Source: an uncultured Erysipelotrichaceae bacterium
Lineage (GTDB): Bacteria; Bacillota_I; Bacilli_A; Erysipelotrichales; Erysipelotrichaceae
Reading direction: 5' to 3'
Length of the DNA: 5,767 nt
NCBI GenBank assembly: GCA_902796465.1
Contig: CADBPK010000155.1
Span: forward strand, 1-5,767
In this document: positions 1 through 5,164 of the stretch, one piece after another
Layout of the letters: each line of letters starts with the position of its first letter
Position numbering within the stretch: position 1 is the stretch's first letter
Made by a program: the position numbers and the translations under genes
Notes under the pieces: generated by a model
What the model saw: the letters and a program-made list of their open reading frames with translations, nothing else
Told to the model about the DNA's origin: nothing
The model's database searches: none

Positions 1-465
1 CATGCCATAGCGGGATTCAGGAATAAGGACCTTGTCATCCTGGAAGAAGAATTCCGTAATAACAGCACCCGGTTTATCCCTGTCAGTGATGACGGCAGCT
101 GGGGCGAAAAAGGTCTTGTGACAGATGCCCTGAAGAAGCTGATCGAAGCAGGGGAAGAATATGATGAAGTCATTACGATCGGACCGCTGATCATGATGAA
201 GTTCGTCTGTGCCCTGACAAAGGAATACGGCATCAAAACGGTTGCGAGCATGAACCCGATCATGATCGACGGAACGGGTATGTGCGGCGGATGCCGTCTC
301 ACAGTCGGCGGGGAAACAAAGTTTGCCTGTGTAGACGGTCCTGAATTTGACGGTCATCTGATCGATTTTGACGAAGCGATGAGCCGCGGCAGAATGTATG
401 CGGCATTTGAGGCAAAGGCAAGGGATGAAGCCTGCCGCCTGCTGAACGGGAAAACAGGAGGATAA
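1..465 (+). CDS. nfnA: NfnA-like / SudB-type FAD/NAD-binding [2Fe-2S] subunit, 3' part only
   Basis: The 5' end lies outside the window; frame 1 is open from base 1 and 154 codons are visible, about half of the usual 280-300 residues. The missing part should carry the ferredoxin-reductase-like FAD domain. The visible part begins in the NAD-binding domain (AGFRNKDLVILEEEF) and includes the family's GPLIMMK segment at visible residues 61-67. It then shows the cluster motif: D90, C95, C98 and C110 (DGTGMCGGC, then CVDGPEFDG). In the related Pyrococcus sulfide dehydrogenase the corresponding [2Fe-2S] cluster is held by one Asp and three Cys, and all four candidate ligands are present here. The product should be the cytoplasmic partner of the downstream NfnB-like protein, exchanging electrons among NADH, NADPH and ferredoxin. 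Homologues are often labelled sulfide dehydrogenase subunit, ferredoxin-NADP reductase alpha subunit or dihydroorotate dehydrogenase electron transfer subunit. The family is sure; the Nfn assignment is inferred from the pairing. Confidence 0.9.
   Translation, partial: HAIAGFRNKDLVILEEEFRNNSTRFIPVSDDGSWGEKGLVTDALKKLIEAGEEYDEVITIGPLIMMKFVCALTKEYGIKTVASMNPIMIDGTGMCGGCRLTVGGETKFACVDGPEFDGHLIDFDEAMSRGRMYAAFEAKARDEACRLLNGKTGG
456..461 (+). promoter_or_regulatory. Ribosome binding site of nfnB
   Basis: A consensus AGGAGG lies inside the last codons of nfnA, eight bases before the nfnB ATG at 470. Only four bases separate the nfnA stop from this ATG, so translation of the two subunits is probably coupled. 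Confidence 0.85.
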
Positions 466-469
466 CAGA

Positions 470-1879
470 ATGGCTATTGATCCGAAAAAGCATGAAATGC
501 CGGTACAGGATCCTTCCGTACGGGCACACAATTTCAACGAAGTAGCTCTTGGTTATACAGCTGATATCGCAGTCGCGGAAGCACAGCGCTGTCTGAACTG
601 CAAAAACAGACCGTGCGTTTCCGGCTGTCCTGTTAATATCCGTATCCCGGAATTCATCGGCAAAATGAAAGAAGGAGATTTCGAAGGCGCATATCAGATC
701 ATTTCCGTAGACAGCTCCCTGCCGGCAGTATGCGGCCGTGTCTGTCCGCAGGAATCCCAGTGCGAAAGCAAATGTACGCTGGGCATCCGCTTTGAACCGG
801 TCGGCATCGGAAGACTCGAGCGCTTCGCTGCAGACTGGCACCGTGAGAATGTCCAGGTTCCTGCCGTCAAACCGGAAAGCAACGGTCATAAAGTTGCCAT
901 CGTCGGCTCAGGACCTTCCGGTCTGACATGTGCCGGTGATCTGGCAAGAAAAGGATATGAAGTAACGATCTTTGAAGCGCTGCATACACCGGGCGGCGTG
1001 CTTGTATACGGCATTCCGGAATTCCGTCTGCCGAAAGCGATCGTCGCGAAGGAAGTTGAAGGTCTGAAGGAACTCGGCGTCAAAGTCGAGACCAATGTCA
1101 TCATCGGAAAAACACTGACAGTTGATGAACTCCATGATATGGGTTTTGAAGCAATCTATATCGGCTCCGGTGCAGGGCTTCCGAGTTTCATGAATATACC
1201 GGGTGAATCCCTGAACGGCGTATATTCCGCAAACGAATTCCTGACCCGTTCCAATCTGATGAAAGCTTATCTGGATGATCCGCAGACACCGATCATGAAG
1301 GGCGGAAAAGTAGCGGTCGTCGGCGGCGGAAATGTCGCGATGGACGCTGCCAGGACAGCTCTCCGTCTCGGCGCGGAAAAAGTATATATCGTTTACCGCC
1401 GCAGCATGGAAGAGCTTCCGGCCAGAAAAGAGGAAGTGGAACATGCCGAAGAGGAAGGAATTGAATTCCATCTTCTCTGCAACCCGGTGGAGATCCTCGG
1501 CTATCAGAATCCGGATGACAGGAGAGATCCGAAGAACGGATTTGTCAGAGGGATGAGATGCATCCATATGCAACTGGGAGAACCGGATGAAAGAGGAAGA
1601 CGCCGTCCGTATCCGATCGAAGGTTCCGAGTTTGAACTGGAACTCGACTGCGTCATCATGGCGATCGGTACATCTCCGAATCCGCTGATCCGCAATACGA
1701 CGGAAGGTCTCGATGTCAACCGCAGAGGCGGCATCATCGTCGATGACAACGGCAAGACATCCCGCGAAGGTGTTTACGCCGGCGGTGATGCGGTGACAGG
1801 TGCCGCAACGGTTATTTCGGCGATGGGCGCCGGGAAGACAGCCGCCGCCGCGATCGACGAATACCTGAAAAACAAATAA
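470..1879 (+). CDS. nfnB: NfnB-like / GltA-family NADPH-dependent iron-sulfur flavoprotein oxidoreductase
   Basis: This is a complete 469-residue protein, normal for the short GltA/NfnB family. The N-terminal cluster domain has two cysteine sets, C41-C44-C49-C53 and C88-C92-C98-C102, fitting two [4Fe-4S] clusters. An FAD-binding Rossmann motif follows at 142-151 (VAIVGSGPSG), then an NADP(H)-binding Rossmann motif at 281-292 (VAVVGGGNVAMD). The basic YRR at 309-311 lies where the family contacts the 2'-phosphate of NADPH. The GGD at 438-440 closes the FAD site. Many databases call such proteins glutamate synthase small subunit or homotetrameric GltA. Here the gene directly follows an NfnA/SudB-type subunit, so the better reading is NfnB of the cytoplasmic NADH-dependent reduced ferredoxin:NADP+ oxidoreductase, which performs flavin-based electron bifurcation. 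That function is inferred from family and pairing. No glutamate synthase large subunit is visible downstream; upstream cannot be seen. The start is fixed by AGGAGG at 456-461. Confidence 0.92.
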   Translation: MAIDPKKHEMPVQDPSVRAHNFNEVALGYTADIAVAEAQRCLNCKNRPCVSGCPVNIRIPEFIGKMKEGDFEGAYQIISVDSSLPAVCGRVCPQESQCESKCTLGIRFEPVGIGRLERFAADWHRENVQVPAVKPESNGHKVAIVGSGPSGLTCAGDLARKGYEVTIFEALHTPGGVLVYGIPEFRLPKAIVAKEVEGLKELGVKVETNVIIGKTLTVDELHDMGFEAIYIGSGAGLPSFMNIPGESLNGVYSANEFLTRSNLMKAYLDDPQTPIMKGGKVAVVGGGNVAMDAARTALRLGAEKVYIVYRRSMEELPARKEEVEHAEEEGIEFHLLCNPVEILGYQNPDDRRDPKNGFVRGMRCIHMQLGEPDERGRRRPYPIEGSEFELELDCVIMAIGTSPNPLIRNTTEGLDVNRRGGIIVDDNGKTSREGVYAGGDAVTGAATVISAMGAGKTAAAAIDEYLKNK

Positions 1880-1887
1880 TATTCTGT

Positions 1888-1916
1888 GAGGCAATCTTCC
1901 GATTGCCTCTTTTTTT
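1888..1916 (+). terminator. Intrinsic terminator of the nfnAB operon
   Basis: A perfect 9-bp stem (GAGGCAATC / GATTGCCTC) with a TTCC loop is followed at once by seven T residues. It begins nine bases after the nfnB stop codon. This is a textbook Rho-independent terminator and separates nfnAB from the IIB-like gene. Confidence 0.95.
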
Positions 1917-1925
1917 AAGTACAAT
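1897..1925 (+). promoter_or_regulatory. Candidate promoter of the IIB-like gene
   Basis: TACAAT at 1920-1925 matches five of six -10 positions. A weak -35 (TTCCGA, three of six) lies 17 bases upstream at 1897-1902, inside the loop and right arm of the preceding terminator. The -10 box ends 19 bases before the ATG at 1945, so the leader would be only about 13 bases and would start at the Shine-Dalgarno sequence. The -10 is reasonable; the -35 is poor. Confidence 0.4.
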
Positions 1926-1930
1926 GAAAA

Positions 1931-1937
1931 AAAGGAG
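1931..1937 (+). promoter_or_regulatory. Ribosome binding site that fixes the IIB-like start
   Basis: AAAGGAG lies seven bases before the ATG at 1945. It rules out the in-frame ATG at 1924, which precedes it, and a non-ATG start at 1903, which lies inside the terminator. Confidence 0.85.
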
Positions 1938-1944
1938 ACTATTC

Positions 1945-2370
1945 ATGATACGTATAGCAATCTGCTGCGGCGGCGGGTTTTCATCATCTGCCCTCGCTGC
2001 CCACCTGGAGAAGGAAGTTCAGGAAAAGAATCTTTCCGACCGGGCAACATTTATTTTTATACCTATTTCCCTGCTTGCAAAAAGACAGGACGAAGCGGAT
2101 GTGGCCATGGCCTGTCCGCATACGGAATGGAAAGTAAAGGAAGACAGCAAAAAAGGACTGTATCATATCCCGGTCACGATCATTCCGCCGCGTCTCTACG
2201 GACTTATGCCGGCCGATGATTTCGTGGATGATGCGGAGGATATTCTGGAGCTCTGGAAACAGGGCGGCACCAACATGATGACATTTCCGGATGAACCAAG
2301 ACCGCTGGCTGTGAGAAGGACAGTCTCCCACAGAAGATGGCTGAAAGGGGAGAGCAAGGAATTTAAATAA
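1945..2370 (+). CDS. Orphan PTS IIB-like protein (lactose/cellobiose IIB fold) with C-terminal extension
   Basis: The protein has 141 residues, starting at the ATG served by AAAGGAG. Its N-terminus is a beta strand plus phosphate loop, IRIAICCGGGFSSS (residues 2-15). It resembles the CSAGMSTS loop of lactose/cellobiose IIB proteins, whose Cys is phosphorylated by IIA; C8 aligns best with that Cys, and C7 is adjacent. A second strand follows at 35-41, then ADVAMACPHTEWKV at 51-64, which fits the family's later ADVVLLGPQ-type segment. Typical IIB proteins of this class have about 100 residues. Here some 40 extra residues follow, containing an acidic helix (DDFVDDAEDILELW, 91-104) and then a basic stretch (RPLAVRRTVSHRRWLKG, 119-135). 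No IIA, IIC, HPr or sugar enzyme is nearby, so the role may be regulatory rather than transport. The fold is likely; substrate and partner are unknown. Confidence 0.75.
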   Translation: MIRIAICCGGGFSSSALAAHLEKEVQEKNLSDRATFIFIPISLLAKRQDEADVAMACPHTEWKVKEDSKKGLYHIPVTIIPPRLYGLMPADDFVDDAEDILELWKQGGTNMMTFPDEPRPLAVRRTVSHRRWLKGESKEFK

Positions 2371-2374
2371 TTAA

Positions 2375-2395
2375 AACCGGACATCATGTCCGGTT
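2375..2395 (-). terminator. Hairpin terminator shared by the convergent IIB-like and aldo/keto reductase genes
   Basis: A perfect 9-bp stem (AACCGGACA / TGTCCGGTT) encloses the loop TCA. Read on the minus strand it is followed by TTTTAATTATTT, a fair U-rich tail, so it most clearly ends the reductase transcript. On the plus strand it lies four bases after the IIB-like stop but has only TTAAGATC after it, so it may end that transcript weakly. The reductase stop codon (2394-2396) overlaps the outer stem. Confidence 0.75.
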
Positions 2396-3374
2396 AAGAT
2401 CGCCAGAATCCGCCTAATCCGCGGTGTCCGTAAACAGGATGCCGGTTCAGCTCCGTTTCCAGGGAAGTGAATTCCTCTTCACTCAGAATGATATCTGCGG
2501 CATTCAGGTTTTCGATAATGCGTTCTTTATTCTTGGATCCGGGTATCGGTACGACGTTCGGATATTTATGCAGCATCCATGCCAGAGAGATCTGGGCAGG
2601 TGTTGCATTTTTCTTTTCCGCAAAATTTCTCAGGAGATCCACGATCGGCTGGTTGCCGGCAATGTTGGCTTTTGAGAGCTGGGGCACCCGGTTGCGGACA
2701 TCATCGTTTTTCTCAAATTTCGTTTCCGCTGTGATCTTTCCGGACAGCAGGCCGCTTGCAATCGGTGAGAACGGTACAAAACCGATATTGTTTTCCATAC
2801 AGAAGGGGATGATGGATTCCTCGCTGTCGCGTTCCACCATGGAATAGATATTCTGCACCGCAGAAAGCGGTCTGACTTTCTGCGCTCTTTCAATGATGGG
2901 AACATCGACCTGGGACAGTCCCCAGCCGCGGATCATTCCCTCATCGATCAGTCTTCCCATCGCTTCAGCTATTTTTTCTACAGGAATGCTTCCCATCCGG
3001 TGAAGGTAATAGAGGTCAACATAGTCTGTCTGCAGGCGTTCGCAGGAAGCTTCCAGATGGCTGCGCATTGCCTTGTAAACATCTTCAAACGGAGTGATCC
3101 GCAGGAACAGTTTCGTTGCGATGACAACGTCTTTGCGGACATCTTTCAGAGCCTTTCCGACGATCTTCTCGTTATGCCCGATGCCGGAGAGATTCGGGCT
3201 GTATACTTCTGCTGTATCAAAGAATGTGCAGCCATGGGTATATGCATTCCGTATTGCTTCAATACTGTATTCTTCCGCGGGAATCTTCCCGTAGCCGTGT
3301 GAAAATGCCATGCATCCCATACCGACAGCCGATACTTCAATATTACGTAGCATTCTTGTTTTCATAATATACAT
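2394..3374 (-). CDS. Aldo/keto reductase
   Basis: The protein has 326 residues, the usual length for the family. It is a cytoplasmic (alpha/beta)8-barrel enzyme that reduces aldehydes or ketones with NAD(P)H. The catalytic tetrad is complete: D53 and Y58 in FFDTAEVY, K88 in VIATKLF and H125 in YYLHR. The cofactor segment VPIPGSKNKERIIENL at 275-290 contains the family's GSK and later Arg and Asn. The N-terminal GMGCMAFSHGYG and the SPIASGLLSGK at 203-213 resemble the YakC-like and plant-type bacterial reductases. The start at 3374 is preferred because AAGGA lies seven bases upstream; M4 would have only a weak GAG. The gene stands alone: it is divergent from the cardiolipin synthase, convergent with the IIB-like gene, and no regulator is adjacent. 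Substrate cannot be predicted. A detoxification or general carbonyl reductase role is only a guess. Confidence 0.93.
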   Translation of the reverse strand: MYIMKTRMLRNIEVSAVGMGCMAFSHGYGKIPAEEYSIEAIRNAYTHGCTFFDTAEVYSPNLSGIGHNEKIVGKALKDVRKDVVIATKLFLRITPFEDVYKAMRSHLEASCERLQTDYVDLYYLHRMGSIPVEKIAEAMGRLIDEGMIRGWGLSQVDVPIIERAQKVRPLSAVQNIYSMVERDSEESIIPFCMENNIGFVPFSPIASGLLSGKITAETKFEKNDDVRNRVPQLSKANIAGNQPIVDLLRNFAEKKNATPAQISLAWMLHKYPNVVPIPGSKNKERIIENLNAADIILSEEEFTSLETELNRHPVYGHRGLGGFWRS

Positions 3375-3381
3375 CTCGCTT

Positions 3382-3386
3382 TCCTT
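3382..3386 (-). promoter_or_regulatory. Ribosome binding site of the aldo/keto reductase
   Basis: On the minus strand AAGGA lies seven bases before the ATG at 3374. This supports the first of the two closely spaced in-frame ATGs. Confidence 0.75.
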
Positions 3387-3396
3387 TTCCGATTGC

Positions 3397-3425
3397 AGTA
3401 TAGCTATAGGCTATTGATAATACAA
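3397..3425 (-). promoter_or_regulatory. Candidate promoter of the aldo/keto reductase, with palindrome
   Basis: On the minus strand, -10 TATACT (3402-3397, five of six) is preceded after 17 bases by TTGTAT (3425-3420, three of six with an intact TTG). The -10 ends 22 bases before the start codon, giving a leader of about 16 bases. A perfect 10-bp palindrome, TATAGCTATA (3399-3408), overlaps the -10, and a near-repeat GCTATAG/GCTATTG (3403-3416, plus strand) lies in the spacer. Either could be an operator, though AT-rich promoter sequence gives such matches by chance. Confidence 0.45.
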
Positions 3426-3557
3426 ATAAAAATCATCAATAAACCATTCAAATTTCTTATAAATTGTGTGAATACAAAAAGAATCAGCTTTCGCATTGTT
3501 ATGCACAGTAATTCTGAAACAGATAATGATTATGAGAAATCGTATTTTGTCTGAAAA

Positions 3558-3566
3558 TGGTACAAT
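3558..3566 (+). promoter_or_regulatory. Candidate extended -10 promoter of the cardiolipin synthase gene
   Basis: TGGTACAAT combines an extended -10 TGn with TACAAT (five of six). No good -35 lies 16-18 bases upstream, which fits an extended -10 promoter. Transcription would begin near 3573, about 16 bases before the ATG at 3589. The rest of the 214-bp divergent intergenic region (3375-3588) is AT-rich and shows nothing else convincing. Confidence 0.5.
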
Positions 3567-3572
3567 ACTTCT

Positions 3573-3582
3573 AAGGGTAGGT
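3573..3582 (+). promoter_or_regulatory. Weak ribosome binding site of the cardiolipin synthase gene
   Basis: AAGGGTAGGT holds two partial Shine-Dalgarno matches. The AGG at 3579-3581 is seven bases from the ATG at 3589 and the AAGGG is eleven bases away. The site is weaker than those of the neighbouring genes but supports 3589 over the upstream in-frame TTG at 3496. Confidence 0.5.
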
Positions 3583-3588
3583 AAGTTT

Positions 3589-5115
3589 ATGAAAATACTA
3601 CGGGCTATTTTTTCACGGACAACGTTCATGATCCTGATGATTCTTCTGGAACTGCTGATCCTCTATTCTGTCTTTCACTGGTTCGGTGCACAGGCAGCCT
3701 GGATCGAAGAGGTACTGCGGTTTATAAGCGGCATCATCGTCCTGAGTATCATCAAAAACAGCAGGCATCTTTCCTCCGACATGATGTGGATCGTGGCCAT
3801 CATGCTTTTCCCGATTCCAGCTACAGCCATTTATATCCTGCTCGATGCAGATATGATCAGCAGCCGCACGATGTGGAATCTTGTCAAATCTACCAAAGAG
3901 GCAGGGAAATACTATAAACAGGATCCTGCCATATCCGAAGAGATGAATCAGAGTGCACCGGAGCTGCGCGGACAGTTCCGCTACATTTCAGAGAGTGCAG
4001 GCTTTCCTTTTTACCGCAATACCGGTTTTGACTATTACGGTCTTGGTGATATAGGCTATCCTGTCATGCTTGAAGAAATGCGGAATGCGAAAAAATACAT
4101 CTTCCTGGAATACTTCATCATTGAAGAAGGGAAAATGTGGAACGGCATGCTGGAAATACTGGAACAGAAGGTTAAGGAAGGTCTGGATGTCCGGGTCATG
4201 TATGATGATCTTGGTTCATTCATGACGCTTTCCGCAAGTTATGCGAAAAAACTTGAGGAAAAGGGGATCAAATGCATTCCTTTCAACCGGATCAACCCGA
4301 TCATCGGCATCATCATGAATCACCGCGATCACAGAAAGATCATGGTCATCGATGGGAAAACAGCTTTCTCGGGCGGTGTGAATCTTGCGGATGAATATAT
4401 CAACGTTAAAGTTATTCATGGTCACTGGAAGGACAATGTCATCCGGATCAAAGGCGAAGCAGTATGGTCATATACAGTCATGTTCCTGACGCACTGGAAT
4501 GCCCTGGCAAAAGAGGCAAAGGATGAGGACTTTGAAGTATTCCGTGCTGAGCCGGAACCGGGAGAACCCGACGGCTACATTGCGGCTTACGGTGAAACCC
4601 CGCTGGATACCGAGATCACTGCACAGAATATCTATATGGGAATTCTGAATCAGGCAAATGATTACTGCTATATCTATACCCCGTATCTGATTATTGATAC
4701 GGAACTGATCAATGCGCTGATCCTTGCGGCAAGGCACGGTACGGATGTCCGCATCATGACACCCGGTATTCCGGATAAGAAAGTGGTATGGATGATCACA
4801 AGATCCTACTATAAGCAGCTGATCGAAGGCGGCGTCAAGATCTATGAATACACACCGGGTTTCGTACATTCCAAAGTCTTCGTGTCCGATGACAGAATTG
4901 CGACGGTCGGAACAGTCAACCTGGACTACCGCAGTCTGTACCTCCATTTTGAAAACGGTACTTACCTGTATGGATCCAGAAAAGTCCTGGATGTGAAGAA
5001 GGATTATCTGGAGGCGATCGAAAAATCGCATCAGGTAACAGCTGATGAATGTCATACCGGTCCGCTGAAATCGTATTTCATAGCTGTACTTCGTCTGTTT
5101 GCGCCGATGATGTAG
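3589..5115 (+). CDS. cls: Cardiolipin synthase (phospholipase D superfamily, two HKD motifs)
   Basis: From the ATG at 3589 the protein has 508 residues, normal for bacterial Cls. It joins two phosphatidylglycerol molecules into cardiolipin plus glycerol at the cytoplasmic membrane. The N-terminal region has hydrophobic segments at about 11-32 and 65-85, with a shorter one at 42-55, matching the PLDc_N membrane anchor. The first HKD motif has H248, K250 and D255 followed by GGVN; the second has H427, K429 and D434 followed by GTVN, so both catalytic halves are intact. Other family blocks include KKYIFLEYFII at 168-178 and YIYTPYLIID at 361-370. The C-terminus (LRLFAPMM) looks natural. The reading frame stays open upstream to a TTG at 3496, adding 31 residues, but those codons overlap the candidate promoter and precede the hydrophobic anchor. 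Which of several possible Cls paralogues this is cannot be told. Confidence 0.95.
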   Translation: MKILRAIFSRTTFMILMILLELLILYSVFHWFGAQAAWIEEVLRFISGIIVLSIIKNSRHLSSDMMWIVAIMLFPIPATAIYILLDADMISSRTMWNLVKSTKEAGKYYKQDPAISEEMNQSAPELRGQFRYISESAGFPFYRNTGFDYYGLGDIGYPVMLEEMRNAKKYIFLEYFIIEEGKMWNGMLEILEQKVKEGLDVRVMYDDLGSFMTLSASYAKKLEEKGIKCIPFNRINPIIGIIMNHRDHRKIMVIDGKTAFSGGVNLADEYINVKVIHGHWKDNVIRIKGEAVWSYTVMFLTHWNALAKEAKDEDFEVFRAEPEPGEPDGYIAAYGETPLDTEITAQNIYMGILNQANDYCYIYTPYLIIDTELINALILAARHGTDVRIMTPGIPDKKVVWMITRSYYKQLIEGGVKIYEYTPGFVHSKVFVSDDRIATVGTVNLDYRSLYLHFENGTYLYGSRKVLDVKKDYLEAIEKSHQVTADECHTGPLKSYFIAVLRLFAPMM

Positions 5116-5129
5116 ATACGGATAAAGAT

Positions 5130-5162
5130 AATATCCTGATGCCATGCATCAGGATATTTTTT
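5130..5162 (+). terminator. Bidirectional intrinsic terminator between cls and the patatin-like gene
   Basis: A perfect 13-bp stem (AATATCCTGATGC / GCATCAGGATATT) has a 3-base CAT loop and runs into six T residues (5157-5162). It starts 14 bases after the cls stop. On the minus strand it starts two bases after the patatin-like stop codon and is followed by the T-rich ATTATCTTTATCC, so it probably ends both convergent transcripts. Confidence 0.92.
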
Positions 5163-5164
5163 GC

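Noticed and set aside
908..1924. A 338-codon open frame on the minus strand opposite nfnB.
   Set aside because: It lies wholly antisense to a gene with clear cluster and nucleotide-binding motifs, runs through the terminator, and its translation shows no recognisable family pattern. It is a by-product of codon bias in nfnB.
1903..1944. Upstream starts for the IIB-like gene, including an ATG at 1924.
   Set aside because: The first lies inside the terminator stem, and both precede the clear AAAGGAG. Extra N-terminal residues would disrupt the family's usual start directly at the first beta strand.
3496..3588. A TTG-initiated extension of the cardiolipin synthase by 31 residues.
   Set aside because: It lacks a ribosome binding site, overlaps the best promoter candidate, and would place a charged stretch before the N-terminal membrane segment. 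The ATG at 3589 gives a normal family length.
3375..3588. A possible small RNA or riboswitch in the largest intergenic region.
   Set aside because: The region is AT-rich with only short A/T inverted repeats and no hairpin with a T-run. Divergent promoters account for it.
4468..5145. A 225-codon open frame on the minus strand opposite cls.
   Set aside because: It is antisense to the second HKD half of cls, begins inside the terminator hairpin and resembles no family I know.
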